Source: Caenispirillum salinarum_A
Lineage (GTDB): Bacteria; Pseudomonadota; Alphaproteobacteria; Rhodospirillales; Rhodospirillaceae
DNA length: 64,000 bases
Direction of reading: 5' to 3'
NCBI RefSeq assembly: GCF_044803115.1
Contig: NZ_CP085224.1
Span: 3,782,001-3,846,000, forward strand
Of this stretch, positions 35,198 to 45,790 are shown piece by piece. The notes beneath the pieces are model-generated. The model was not told where the DNA came from, did not search any database, and saw only the letters and a list, made by a program, of their open reading frames with translations. The position numbers and the translations under genes were made by a program. How positions within the stretch are numbered: the stretch's first letter is position 1; each line of letters begins with the position of its first letter.

Positions 35198-36045
35198 TGG
35201 TCGAGAACAACCGCATGCTGACGTTCGTCTCGCACCTCGTGCTGGTGCTGGGACTCCTGACCGTCGCCCTGCCGCTGTGGGTCGCCTTCGTCGCCTCCAC
35301 CCACGGCCAGGCGGACCTGATCGCCGGCCGCATCCCCATCATGCCCGGCGCCCATTTCATGGAGAACTGGGGCACCGCCGTCACCAGCGGCCTCAAGCGC
35401 GCCGGCGGCGTGCCCGTCGGGCTCATGCTGTTCAACAGCATGGTCATGGCGCTGGGCATCGCGGTGGGCAAGATCGTGATTTCCATCATTTCCGCCTACG
35501 CCATCGTCTACTTCCGCTTTCCGCTGCGCATGGCGATTTTCTGGATGATCTTCCTGACGCTCATGCTGCCGGTGGAGGTGCGCATCCTGCCCACCTTCGA
35601 GGTTGCGGCCAACCTGGACCTGCTGGACAGCTACACCGGCCTGACGGTGCCCCTGATCGCATCGGCCACCGCCACCTTCCTGTTCCGCCAGTTCTTCCTG
35701 ACCGTCCCCGACGAGCTGACCGAGGCCGCCCGCATGGACGGCGCCGGACCGCTGAAATTCTTCAAGGACATCCTGCTGCCCCTGTCGTGGACCAACATCG
35801 CGGCGCTGTTCGTGATCCTGTTCATCTACGGCTGGAACCAGTACCTGTGGCCGCTGCTGATCACCACGGACGAGAACTATTACACCATCGTCATGGGCAT
35901 TCAGCGCATGGTCACGGTCTCCGACGAGGAACCCCGCTGGGGCATCGTCATGGCGACCGCCATGCTGGCGATGATCCCGCCGGTGCTGGTGGTCATCGTC
36001 ATGCAGCGCCTGTTCGTGAAGGGCCTGGTCGAGCAGGAAAAATAG
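35197..36045 (+). CDS. ugpE: sn-glycerol-3-phosphate ABC transporter permease UgpE
   Basis: 282 residues, six membrane helices. EAA motif EAARMDGAGPLKFFKDILLP near residue 180. FIYGWNQYLWPLLITTDENY is typical of UgpE. It is paired with UgpA; translation starts on the last base of the ugpA stop. A 59-bp gap separates it from ugpC. Confidence 0.95.
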   Translation: MVENNRMLTFVSHLVLVLGLLTVALPLWVAFVASTHGQADLIAGRIPIMPGAHFMENWGTAVTSGLKRAGGVPVGLMLFNSMVMALGIAVGKIVISIISAYAIVYFRFPLRMAIFWMIFLTLMLPVEVRILPTFEVAANLDLLDSYTGLTVPLIASATATFLFRQFFLTVPDELTEAARMDGAGPLKFFKDILLPLSWTNIAALFVILFIYGWNQYLWPLLITTDENYYTIVMGIQRMVTVSDEEPRWGIVMATAMLAMIPPVLVVIVMQRLFVKGLVEQEK

Positions 36046-36104
36046 ACCGCCGACCGCCCCGCCGCCCAAGATCAACGACAAGAGTGAGAGAAAGGCCCCG
36101 CGTC

Positions 36105-37205
<1,101 letters not shown>

Positions 37206-37231
37206 GCCTCGCGGCAGGGCGGCCGAACTGC

Positions 37232-37262
37232 TTCCGGTGCATCTCTTCTAGAAGCACCGGAA
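37232..37262. terminator. Hairpin after the ugp operon
   Basis: TTCCGGTGC (37232-37240) pairs with GCACCGGAA (37254-37262) with an inner TTCTAGAA palindrome. There is no T-tract, so it is only a possible terminator or mRNA-stabilising structure. Confidence 0.4.
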
Positions 37263-37308
37263 AGGCATCGATATAGTCGCTCGGGTTGAACGGCAGGGCG
37301 AGGACACC

Positions 37309-37452
37309 GTGGCAATTCCCGATTACCAGGCGCTCATGCTTCCGGTCCTGAAGCTCGCGGCGGAGGGAGAAGTCCGCGTGGCGGAGGCCATCGAGCGGCT
37401 GTCCGACGAGTTTGGGCTGACACCTGACGAACGGCTGGAAATGCTCGAGTAG
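37309..37452 (+). pseudogene. Truncated N-terminal domain of an Mrr-type restriction endonuclease
   Basis: 47 codons from GTG 37309 (AGGA upstream) to a TAG. The product reads AIPDYQALMLPVLKLAAEGE, then EAIERLSDEFGLTPDERLEM, closely matching the winged-helix Mrr_N domain that starts Mrr proteins. Normal Mrr continues with an LPSGRQ-type segment and a PD-(D/E)xK nuclease domain of over 200 residues; here the frame ends after EMLE and GC-rich hairpins follow. The start of an Mrr gene therefore remains and the nuclease is gone. Confidence 0.75.
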
Positions 37453-37466
37453 CCACTCACCGGGAG

Positions 37467-37516
37467 TTCGAGGGCCCTCCGGCCCTCGAAAGGCGGGGCT
37501 CGGGGCGGCAGCCCCG
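37467..37516. repeat. Pair of GC-rich palindromes
   Basis: TTCGAGGGCC (37467-37476) with GGCCCTCGAA (37481-37490), and CGGGGCT (37494-37500) with AGCCCCG (37510-37516). They lie just after the Mrr remnant and before the multi-PDZ gene end. They may be a dispersed repetitive palindrome, or serve as a convergent terminator without T-tract. Confidence 0.6.
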
Positions 37517-37540
37517 TCGGCGCAAGCCGAACACATCCCC

Positions 37541-38881
37541 CTACTCCGCCGGTTCGCCGTTCCACTGCAACAGGTTGGGCGTAGGCGCCGGCGGGGGCTT
37601 GTCCTTGAGCGGCAGGCCGACGATGCGGAAGCCCTGGGGGCCTTCGATCAGCAGCACCGCCTCGGCCGCGTTCTGGGCCGCCGCCGCAGACAGTTCCTCG
37701 GCCACATCCGTCGGGCGTTCGACGAAGCGCTGGTTGACGGCGACGATCACCAGCCCCGGCCGCAGGCCCGCCTCGGCCGCGCGGCCGCCGGGAACGGCCG
37801 ACGTGACCACCGTCCCCCGCGTGCCGGGGCGCAGGGTGAAGCTGTCGCGCATGGGCGGCGTCAGGCTTGCCACCGCCGCGCCCAGGGGCTCGATCAGCGC
37901 CACCGCCTCGGCCAGGTTCAGCGACGGCTCGGGCGTCAGGGCGACCGTGCGCGGCGCGGCATCGTCCAGCCCTTCCACCGTCAGGCGCGCGGGCGTGATG
38001 GCGAGCGCGCGCGCCGCGTCGGCGTCGGGCACCGCCGCGGCCCCTTCGATGGCTGTGATCAGGTCAGCGGCCGCCAGGCCCGCCGCCGCGCCGGGCGTGC
38101 GGTGGGCGACGTCCAGCACCACCAGGCCCAGCCCCGGCACCGCCTGCCAGGCCACGCCAGCGGCCATCACCGGCGGCGGCAGCGGCTCGGCCCCGTCGTC
38201 AAGAGTCAGAAGGCGGAAGCCGCGGCGGCCCTCCACCAGCAGGACGCCCGCCTCGGCCAGGGCGAATTCCGCCGCCGCCGGATCGATCAGGCGTTCGCGG
38301 TCGGCGGCCACCAGAAGCTCGCCCGCCTCCAGGCCGAGCGCGGCAGCGGGGCTGTCGGGCGCCACCTCCGTCACCACTAGGCCGGTCGAGCCCCACCGGA
38401 TGCCCGCGCGCTCGCGCATGCGGGGCGTCAGGGCGGCGAGCGTCAGACCCAGGCGCGGCAGGACGGCGGTGGCCTCGGTGCGCACCGTCCAGCCGGGCGG
38501 GTAGTCGATGAGGGTCATCGACAGGCTCTGCTCCTGCCCCAGCCGGCGGCGGGCAACGGGCACCACGTCCTCGGGCCGGCTGCCCTGGACCAGCGACACC
38601 AGATGCTGAAGCCCTGTGATGGAGACCCCGGCGTAGTCCAGCAGCACGTCGCCGCGGCGCAATCCCGCACGGTAGGCCGGGCCCCAGGGCACCAGGTCGC
38701 GCACGAAGACGCCGCGCGGCGCCTCCATGCCCAGCGCCTGCGCCTCGGCCAGCGCGACGGCCTGCACCTCGGCGCCCACGAACCCGAAGGGCGGCGGGTC
38801 TTCCACGGCGCGGGCGGGGTCACCGCCCGCCAGGACCAGCGCGGCCAGCACGGCGATCGCCGTTCGCAAACGCCGGGTCAT
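37541..38881 (-). CDS. Exported multi-PDZ protein without a protease domain
   Basis: 446 residues, signal peptide ending GGDPARAVED. At least three PDZ-like modules are visible: VFVRDLVPWGPAYRAGLRRG followed by DVLLDYAGVSI (about residues 50-95), VVTEVAPDSPAAALGLEAGE (about 165-205) and TVVTSAVPGGRAAEAGLRPG (about 345-385), with degenerate repeats between. No HtrA-type catalytic Ser or His motif is present. It is probably a periplasmic scaffold or chaperone. Confidence 0.82.
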   Translation of the reverse strand: MTRRLRTAIAVLAALVLAGGDPARAVEDPPPFGFVGAEVQAVALAEAQALGMEAPRGVFVRDLVPWGPAYRAGLRRGDVLLDYAGVSITGLQHLVSLVQGSRPEDVVPVARRRLGQEQSLSMTLIDYPPGWTVRTEATAVLPRLGLTLAALTPRMRERAGIRWGSTGLVVTEVAPDSPAAALGLEAGELLVAADRERLIDPAAAEFALAEAGVLLVEGRRGFRLLTLDDGAEPLPPPVMAAGVAWQAVPGLGLVVLDVAHRTPGAAAGLAAADLITAIEGAAAVPDADAARALAITPARLTVEGLDDAAPRTVALTPEPSLNLAEAVALIEPLGAAVASLTPPMRDSFTLRPGTRGTVVTSAVPGGRAAEAGLRPGLVIVAVNQRFVERPTDVAEELSAAAAQNAAEAVLLIEGPQGFRIVGLPLKDKPPPAPTPNLLQWNGEPAE

Positions 38882-38907
38882 CGCCCTCCCTCCCTCGCAC
38901 ATCGGGC

Positions 38908-39318
38908 TCAGTTGATGGGGCCTTCGCCGCCAGCGGGCTCCGGCTCGAAGTCCGGCGCCACCGTCAGCGGTCCCGCCTGGTGATGGACCAGCTTCCACAC
39001 GGGGCCTTCGCGCACCAGCACGTTGGTGGCGGCCAGAAGCTCGCCGCCCACATCCTCCAGGCATGTGCAGACGGCGGTGTCGCCGTACAGAACGATCTCG
39101 GGCGACAGGCACCGCACGTCCGGCGTTTCGGGGTTGGCGAGGATGGCTTCCCAGCTCTCCAGCACCTCGTCGCGCTCCGTCAGCGGTGGCGCGCCCGGAT
39201 GAATGCAGGTGAGCGGCCCCTCGGTGGCCCAGATGCCGCGCATGGCGGAAAAGTCGCGGGCGGCGAAGGCGCTGTAGAAAGCCTCCACAGCAAACAGGGC
39301 GGCTGTCGTCTCGGGCAT
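38908..39318 (-). CDS. SnoaL-like / nuclear transport factor 2 family protein
   Basis: 136 residues from the ATG at 39318. The SnoaL-like cone fold is suggested by VEAFYSAFAARDFSAMRGIW, ATEGPLTCIHPGAPPLTERD and NVLVREGPVWKLVHHQAGPL. Small proteins of this fold bind or convert diverse ligands. The start of the PDZ gene follows on the same strand 26 bp downstream. No specific function can be assigned. Confidence 0.8.
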   Translation of the reverse strand: MPETTAALFAVEAFYSAFAARDFSAMRGIWATEGPLTCIHPGAPPLTERDEVLESWEAILANPETPDVRCLSPEIVLYGDTAVCTCLEDVGGELLAATNVLVREGPVWKLVHHQAGPLTVAPDFEPEPAGGEGPIN

Positions 39319-39432
39319 GAAGCTCTTATATGGTGCGCGGGGCCAACGCATTATCTCACGGCCGGGGTTTCACTGTGTCCCACTCCGCCGGCCGGAACAA
39401 CCTGCGAATTGGAAGAAGGAGCTAAGCCCGCC

Positions 39433-40143
39433 ATGACCGCCGCGACCCTGTCCGGTCCCTCGCACGCGCCCGCCAACGGCGCTCCCGCACGCCGCGTCGT
39501 CGTGTTCCTGCACGGCTACGGCGCCGACGGCAACGACCTGATCGGACTGGCGCCGTTCTTCGCGCAGGCCATGCCGGACGCCGCCTTCCACAGCCCGCAC
39601 GCGCCCGAGCCCTGCGAGATGGCGCCCATGGGCCGCCAGTGGTTCTCGCTGCGGGCCTATGATCCCAACATGCTGCGCCGCGACCCCAGCACCCTGGGCC
39701 CGGCGCTGGAGCAGATGTTCCAGGGCGCGGAGAAGGCCGCCCCGGCGCTGGACGCCTACCTGGACGGCCTTCTGGAGCAGTACGGCCTGACGCCCGACAA
39801 GCTGGTTCTGGCCGGATTCTCGCAAGGCACCATGATGGCCCTGCACGTGGGCCTGCGCCGCGCCGCCGACCGGGCGCCGGCCGCCATCCTGGGCTATTCC
39901 GGCGCGCTGTTGGGCCCTGACCGCCTGGGCGACGAGATCAAGGCCCAGCCGCCGGTGATGCTCATTCACGGAACGGCGGACGAGGTGGTGCCGCCGCAGG
40001 CCATGGACGCCGCGCAGGAAGCCCTGCGCGTGGTCGGCGTGCCGGTTGAGACCCATCGCCGCCCCAACCTGCCCCACGGCATCGACGAGGAAGGCGCATC
40101 CATGGGCCGGGCCTTCCTCGACAGCCATACAAAGGCGGGGTGA
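39433..40143 (+). CDS. Phospholipase/carboxylesterase family alpha/beta hydrolase
   Basis: 236 residues from the ATG at 39433, with AAGGAG upstream. VVVFLHGYGADGNDLIGLAP opens the hydrolase fold. The nucleophile is Ser in LAGFSQGTMMALH; the acid is Asp in IHGTADEVVPP and the His lies in NLPHGIDEEG. It matches YpfH-type small carboxylesterases. Soluble; substrate unknown. Confidence 0.92.
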   Translation: MTAATLSGPSHAPANGAPARRVVVFLHGYGADGNDLIGLAPFFAQAMPDAAFHSPHAPEPCEMAPMGRQWFSLRAYDPNMLRRDPSTLGPALEQMFQGAEKAAPALDAYLDGLLEQYGLTPDKLVLAGFSQGTMMALHVGLRRAADRAPAAILGYSGALLGPDRLGDEIKAQPPVMLIHGTADEVVPPQAMDAAQEALRVVGVPVETHRRPNLPHGIDEEGASMGRAFLDSHTKAG

Positions 40144-40186
40144 CGTAGAACGCTTTCGATCAACAAAGGTCGAAAGGCGCGCGAGC

Positions 40187-40849
40187 CTACTCCTCCGGCA
40201 GTTCGTCCTCGTCCACCACCCAGGGCTCGGCCTCGGCGGCGGCGTACCACTCCTTCATCTCCGGCATGGAGAGGACGGCGTCCATGTATTCCGCCCCGGC
40301 CGCGTCCAGTTCCACCCCGTAGGTGCGGAAGCGGCTGGCGACCGGCGCGAACATGGCGTCGGCCGCCGTGAAGCCGCCGAACAGGAACGGGCCGCCGGCA
40401 CCGTGCTCGGCCCGGGTGTCGCGCCAGATGGCGGCGATACGGTCGATGTCGGCCTTCAGCGCGTCGGTCATTTTCACCCGGCCGCGCAGGTCCTTGCGGC
40501 AGTTCATGGGCATGGCGCCGCGCAGGGCGGTGAAGCCGGAATGCATTTCGGCGGCGATGCACCGCGCCTGCGCGCGGGCCGCGGTTTCCGCCGGCCACAC
40601 GCGGGCGGCGTCGTGGCGGTCGTTCAGGTATTCGATGATCGCCAGGCTGTCCCACACCGTGATGGCGCCGTCCAGCAGCACGGGCACGCGACCGGCCGGC
40701 GTGATGTCGGCCAGGCGGGCGCGGAACTCGGGCGTAAACAGGGGCAGCAGTTCCTCCTCGAACGCCAGGCCCTTGGCCTTGAGCACCAGCCACGGCCGCA
40801 GGGACCACGAGGAATAGTTCTTGTTGCCGATCACCAGCGTCATGCTCAT
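40187..40849 (-). CDS. Glutathione S-transferase family protein
   Basis: 220 residues. N-terminal thioredoxin-like half with NKNYSSWSLRPWLVLKAKG, a conserved catalytic-Ser region, and a cis-Pro loop at PAGRVPVLLDG followed by WDSLAIIEYLND. The C-terminal helical half carries GFTAADAMFAPVASRF. Soluble detoxification-type enzyme. It is convergent with the esterase gene. Confidence 0.92.
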   Translation of the reverse strand: MSMTLVIGNKNYSSWSLRPWLVLKAKGLAFEEELLPLFTPEFRARLADITPAGRVPVLLDGAITVWDSLAIIEYLNDRHDAARVWPAETAARAQARCIAAEMHSGFTALRGAMPMNCRKDLRGRVKMTDALKADIDRIAAIWRDTRAEHGAGGPFLFGGFTAADAMFAPVASRFRTYGVELDAAGAEYMDAVLSMPEMKEWYAAAEAEPWVVDEDELPEE

Positions 40850-40928
40850 GGCGCGCCCCGTCGTCCTTTTCTGTGTCCAGGCTCTGCGTCAGACAGGGTA
40901 CACGGTGCGGCGGCGAACGCCAGCGCCG

Positions 40929-42485
40929 TTAGCCGCCGACGATCTGGGACAGGGCCGCGTGCAGGTCGGGCACCGAGACCGGCTTGTGCAGCACGGGCAG
41001 CCCCTCGCGCGCCGCACCGCGCAGGCGGGTGGGGTCGGTGTCGCCGGTGACGATCAGGGCGGGAACGCTTTCGCCCAGTTCGGCACGGGCGGCGGCAACG
41101 GCCTCCATGCCGTCCATGCCGCCCGACAGGCGCAGGTCGGCGACGATGACGTCCGGCGCCCCCGGGGCGTCGGCCAGGGCGCGGAGCAGGCCGCGCCCGT
41201 CGCCGGCAGCGGCCACGACCCGGCAGCGCCATTCCTCCAGGAGGGTCACCAGCGCGCGGCGCACGGCGGGATCGGCCTCCACCACCGCCACCGCCGCGTT
41301 CAACGGCGTCAGCACCGCCTCGCCCGCCGGCCGGCTGTCCGCACCCGCCGGCAGCGTGGCGGCGGCGGGTGCGGCGGTGCTGACGGGCCTGCCGGGCGCG
41401 GTGATGGCGAACATCGACCCCCGGCCGGGGCGCGAGCGCGCGTCCACCGCATGGCCCAGCGCGCGCGCCGCGCGGTCGACGATGGCGAGTCCCAGGCCCA
41501 GGCCGCCGCCGTGGTCGCCGGCCGCGCCGTCGACCTGGTAGAACTCGTCGAACACGCGGCCGAGATGGTCGGGATCGATGCCCGGCCCCGTGTCCCACAC
41601 CTCGATCCGCACCGAAGCCCCGCGACGACGCGCGCACAGGAGCACCCCGCCGGTTTGCGTGTAGGTGATGGCGTTGCTCACCAGATTGCCGACGACCCGC
41701 TGCAGAAGCCGCGCATCGCTGCGCACCGCCAGCCCCTCGGGCGGCGGACGCAGGCGCAGGCGCAGGCCCTTGCGCTCGGCCACGGGAGCAAAATCACGGG
41801 CAATGCCGCGGAACAACGGGGCCAGCGGCACGGCCTCGATGGTGGTGCGGGTCATGCCGGCATCGAACCGGCTCATGTCCAGCAGGGAATCGAGCAAGGA
41901 CGACAGCGTGCCGACGCTGTCGCGGATGTCGCCGACGATCGCCCGCGCCGCCGACTCCATGTCCTTCCGTTCCAGCCGGCTGACGAACAACGACAGCGCC
42001 TGCAACGGCTGCCGCAAGTCGTGGCTGGCCGTCGCCAGATAGCGCGAGCGGGCCGCGGCGGCTTCCTCGGCGGCGCGGCGGGCCTGCTCGCGCAGGGCCT
42101 CGGCCTCGATGCGGTCGGTTACGTCGTTGAGGATGGCGATGAAGCCGGTCACCGTGCCGTCGGCGGCGGTCTTGTAGGTCCAGTGGACCTCCACCATGAT
42201 CTCGCCGCCGTCGCGGGTGAAGCTGCGGTTGAGGTAGGGTTCGGGCCTGGGCTTCTCGCGCCGCAGGAAATCCAGGTCGGCCCGCAGGCGCTGGGCGTCC
42301 CTGTCGGGGATCAGGTCGAGGATGTTGCGCCCGACCAGGCTGCCGGGTTCATAGCCCAGCAGGCGGTGATGGGCCGGATTGCTGAAGAGGATGGTGCCGC
42401 GGACGTCGATCTCGTAGATTCCGTTGGGCGCCATCTCCAGGATGGAGCGCGTCAGATCGTCGTCGTGGAATGTCACCGAGGGCAC
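40929..42485 (-). CDS. PAS-domain hybrid histidine kinase with C-terminal receiver
   Basis: 518 residues. A PAS domain spans about 10-125 (MAPNGIYEIDVRGTILFSNP), then a HisKA domain with the H-box SHDLRQPLQALSLFV. The ATPase domain contains NLVSNAITYTQTGG, DTGPGIDPDHLGRVF and GGLGLGLAIVDR. The C-terminal receiver (about 395-515) retains the Asp in DVIVADLRLSGG. No membrane segment and no DNA-binding domain; it is a cytosolic sensor whose output partner must be elsewhere. Confidence 0.92.
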   Translation of the reverse strand: MPSVTFHDDDLTRSILEMAPNGIYEIDVRGTILFSNPAHHRLLGYEPGSLVGRNILDLIPDRDAQRLRADLDFLRREKPRPEPYLNRSFTRDGGEIMVEVHWTYKTAADGTVTGFIAILNDVTDRIEAEALREQARRAAEEAAAARSRYLATASHDLRQPLQALSLFVSRLERKDMESAARAIVGDIRDSVGTLSSLLDSLLDMSRFDAGMTRTTIEAVPLAPLFRGIARDFAPVAERKGLRLRLRPPPEGLAVRSDARLLQRVVGNLVSNAITYTQTGGVLLCARRRGASVRIEVWDTGPGIDPDHLGRVFDEFYQVDGAAGDHGGGLGLGLAIVDRAARALGHAVDARSRPGRGSMFAITAPGRPVSTAAPAAATLPAGADSRPAGEAVLTPLNAAVAVVEADPAVRRALVTLLEEWRCRVVAAAGDGRGLLRALADAPGAPDVIVADLRLSGGMDGMEAVAAARAELGESVPALIVTGDTDPTRLRGAAREGLPVLHKPVSVPDLHAALSQIVGG

Positions 42486-42630
42486 CTGGTCCTCCTTCAG
42501 TCCCCGGCCCGGCGCGGCCGGTCTGTCGGCGAGCGGCGAAGCAACAAGGGCGGGGCCCCGTCTTCTTCATCACGGCAAAGGACCCGCCACTTTTCTTTAA
42601 TGACCTTACCAGGGAACGAAGGATTATCCG

Positions 42631-43089
<459 letters not shown>

Positions 43090-43096
43090 CGCGCGC

Positions 43097-45199
43097 TCAC
43101 GCCATTCCCGCCGCGTCCGCCGGCGCCATACCCTTGTCGGCCAGCCGCACCAGCAGGGGCGCCGGGTGGAAACGCGGGCCGTTCGCCTGCTCCTGGGCCT
43201 GAAGGCGCTCCACCAGCTTCGGCAGCCCCTGCTCCTGCGCCCAGAAGAACGGGCCGCCCCAGGTTTCGGGGAAGCCGGTGGCGTCCACCGCCACCACATC
43301 CACGTCGCCGGGGCGGAAGGCGTGCCCCTTGTCGAGCACCACGAAGGCCTGGTTCACCAGCATGAGCAGCAGGCGTTCCCGCGCCTCGGCCACCGGCACC
43401 TGACGGCGGGAGACGCCGCGGGCGCGGGCATCGTCGGCGGCATCGTGCAGCCAGCCGTCGTCCTCGGACGCCGCGGCATCGGCGCCCGCGCCGCGCCAGC
43501 GGTACCAGCCGGCGCCCTGGACCAGCCCGGCGCGGCCATGGGCGGCCATGCGCTCGGGCAGGCGCGAGGCGCGCGCCAGGCGGTCGTCGTCCGAGCCCTC
43601 GGGGTGGTCGCGCAGGCGCCAGCCGCCATCGACGCCGATGCGGTCATTGAGGCGAAACGGCCCCTCGGCGAATCCCTCGCGCTCCAGGGCGTCGTCGACG
43701 GCGGCCGGCGACACGCCCTCCTCCGCCAGCAGCCAGGCCTCCCGCAGGTAGGCCTCCAGCAGGCGCGTGCCGACGAAACCCGGCCGGTTGGCGACCGGCA
43801 CCGGCACCCGCCCCACCCGCTCGGCGAAGGCTGCGGCGGTGCGCACGGCGGCGGGGTCCGTCTCCCGCCCCGCGGCGATCTCCACCACCTGGCGCTCCAG
43901 CACGGGGCTGATGACGTGCATCCCCAGGACCTGCGGCGGGCAACTGGCGGCGGCGGCGAAGCGGTCCACGTCCAGCGCCGCGGTGTTGGTCGCCAGCACG
44001 GACCGGGGCCGGCAGCGTTCGCCCAAATCGCGGAAAACCGCCTCCTTCACCGCCGCGTCCTCGGTCACGGCCTCGATCACCAGCGATGCCTGGGCAATCT
44101 CGCGCAGCTTGGTCGAGTGCTGGATCAGGGCGTTGCGGTGGATGGCGTCCGCCTCGTCCAGGGCGCCGGCCTCCACTCGGCGGGTGAAGTGGTCGTTGGC
44201 GCGCCCCAACCCGCGCGAGACCGCCAGCGGGTCGCGGTCGAGCATGATGACCGGCACGTTGTATTCGGCGCAGAGGATGGCGATATCCGCCCCCATGACG
44301 CCGGCCCCCACCACGGCGACGGAGCCCAGCGGCCAGCCCTCGGCCGCCGTCAGTTCCGGCGCCGTGCGGCAGGCGCGGCGGGCGCGCATCAGGTAGCGGC
44401 GGGCGCGCACCGCGGGCTCGGCGCGGGCGGCGGCGGCCAGTTCTCCCTCCACCGCCATGCCGGCATCGAAGGACCGGGTTGCGGCGGCCTCCACCGCCTC
44501 GCCCAGCCGCTCCAGCAGGGCGTCGGGGAGGCCCGTTTCCGACAGGCGCTCCACGTCGCGGCGCACGGCATCGGCGTCGCCGCCGGCCTGACGGTCGCAC
44601 ACACGCGGCGGCAGGCTGTCGACCAGGCGCCGCGCGGCGGAGACGGCCGATCCTATCAGCGGCTCCTTCTCCACGCCGTCGATGAGCCCCAGCGTCTCGG
44701 CCGCCCCCGCCTCGATGACCGCGCCGCTGGCCATGAGGTCGAGCGCCGCCCCCGTGCCCACCAGCCGCGGCAGGCGCTGCGTGCCGCCGGCGCCGGGAAC
44801 GAGGCCCAGACCCGCCTCGGGGAATCCCAGGCGCGAGCGGCGGGCGGCGAGCCGCACGCGGGCCGCCAGCAGAAGCTCCAGCCCCTCGTCCAGCGCGGCA
44901 CCGTCCAGGGCGGCGATGACGGGCTTGCGGGCGTCCTCCACCCGGGCGGCGAGCGCGCGGGCATCGGGGGCTTCGGACGGTTCGCCCTCCTCCTCCGCCG
45001 GGCCGCAGCCGGGCTCGGCGGCCAGCGCCCCGCCCTCGGCCAGCAGCACGATGATGCGCACGCGGCCGTCGCCCTCGGCCTCCTCCAGCCGGCGCGCCAG
45101 GGTCGCCCGCAGCCGCGCGGTCAGCCCCGTGCCGGCGGGTGCCGCCATGTGCACCACGCCCACGTCGCCGTGCCGCTCAAAGGACGCCGTCCCGCTCAT
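43097..45199 (-). CDS. 3-hydroxyacyl-CoA dehydrogenase/enoyl-CoA hydratase fusion (FadJ-like)
   Basis: 700 residues from the ATG at 45199. The N-terminal crotonase domain keeps both catalytic Glu positions (DEGLELLLAARVR and LGFPEAGLGLVPGAGGTQRL). The dehydrogenase part starts VAVVGAGVMGADIAILCAEY and has the catalytic His in LGMHVISPVLERQVVEIAAG. The C-terminal dehydrogenase repeat includes DVVAVDATGFPETWGGPFFW. It is the bifunctional enzyme of fatty-acid beta-oxidation. An adjacent FadI-type thiolase is absent, so the thiolase partner must lie elsewhere. Confidence 0.93.
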   Translation of the reverse strand: MSGTASFERHGDVGVVHMAAPAGTGLTARLRATLARRLEEAEGDGRVRIIVLLAEGGALAAEPGCGPAEEEGEPSEAPDARALAARVEDARKPVIAALDGAALDEGLELLLAARVRLAARRSRLGFPEAGLGLVPGAGGTQRLPRLVGTGAALDLMASGAVIEAGAAETLGLIDGVEKEPLIGSAVSAARRLVDSLPPRVCDRQAGGDADAVRRDVERLSETGLPDALLERLGEAVEAAATRSFDAGMAVEGELAAAARAEPAVRARRYLMRARRACRTAPELTAAEGWPLGSVAVVGAGVMGADIAILCAEYNVPVIMLDRDPLAVSRGLGRANDHFTRRVEAGALDEADAIHRNALIQHSTKLREIAQASLVIEAVTEDAAVKEAVFRDLGERCRPRSVLATNTAALDVDRFAAAASCPPQVLGMHVISPVLERQVVEIAAGRETDPAAVRTAAAFAERVGRVPVPVANRPGFVGTRLLEAYLREAWLLAEEGVSPAAVDDALEREGFAEGPFRLNDRIGVDGGWRLRDHPEGSDDDRLARASRLPERMAAHGRAGLVQGAGWYRWRGAGADAAASEDDGWLHDAADDARARGVSRRQVPVAEARERLLLMLVNQAFVVLDKGHAFRPGDVDVVAVDATGFPETWGGPFFWAQEQGLPKLVERLQAQEQANGPRFHPAPLLVRLADKGMAPADAAGMA

Positions 45200-45289
45200 G
45201 GATTGTTCCTCCCGCTGCGTTTCGTCGGTCTCCGTTCCACGTAAGACGCGGGGCCGCGGTTGCAAAGCGGGGGCAGGCCCATCAACGAA

Positions 45290-45319
45290 AAGGGGCACCC
45301 CGAAACCGGAACGCCCCTT
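45290..45319 (-). terminator. Terminator after the methyltransferase-thioesterase pair
   Basis: AAGGGGC (45290-45296) pairs with GCCCCTT (45313-45319). On the minus strand the stem is followed by TTTTCG. It lies just past the stop of the thioesterase gene at 45341. Confidence 0.65.
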
Positions 45320-45340
45320 CGCATTCACATGGGCCGTCGG

Positions 45341-45781
45341 TCACCCCTTCGGCGCCGTCTTCTCGAAGGCGCGGACGCGCTGCGTCAGGTCCTCGGGCAG
45401 GGCGGTGGACTTGTGGGCCGCCTGGTCGGTGTTGACCCACACCACTTCACCCGTCGCCAGCAGGTCGTCGGACCCGGCGGCGTGCAGTTCGCAGGTGAAG
45501 GTCAGGCTGGAGCGGCCGATGCGCCCGACGCGCACGCAGGCCTCGATGTCCTGGTCGAATTCCGCCGACTTGCGGAACTCCACCAGCGCCTTGACCGTGT
45601 GCAGGTCGTTGCCCGACGACTCCACATAGGCCGACAGGTCAAACGGCAGTGCCTTGACGTATTCCCAGATCGCCACGTCGAACCAGGTCAGGTAGTGGCT
45701 GTTGTAGGCCACGTTCTGGCGGTCGACCTCGGAATAGCGGACCCGGAAGGGATGGCAGAAACGGAAGTCCTCGCGCGCCAT
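45341..45781 (-). CDS. Hotdog-fold acyl-CoA thioesterase (YbgC-like)
   Basis: 146 residues. FRVRYSEVDRQNVAYNSHYL is the 4HBT active-site region (Asp then a His), followed by FRKSAEFDQDIEACVRVGRI and LTFTCELHAAGSDDLLATGE. Similar in type to the gene at 42631-43089 but not a close duplicate. It follows the methyltransferase gene by 9 bp, so they form an operon with a terminator after it. Confidence 0.9.
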   Translation of the reverse strand: MAREDFRFCHPFRVRYSEVDRQNVAYNSHYLTWFDVAIWEYVKALPFDLSAYVESSGNDLHTVKALVEFRKSAEFDQDIEACVRVGRIGRSSLTFTCELHAAGSDDLLATGEVVWVNTDQAAHKSTALPEDLTQRVRAFEKTAPKG

Positions 45782-45790
45782 GCCGCCGCC

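Noticed and set aside
38980..39432. Upstream extension of the esterase open frame
   Set aside because: The extension lies opposite the SnoaL-like gene; the ATG at 39433 has a ribosome site and the family N-terminus follows it.
43166..45244. 692-codon plus-strand frame opposite the FadJ-like gene
   Set aside because: It is antisense to a clearly recognisable two-domain enzyme and encodes low-complexity His/Arg/Gly sequence.
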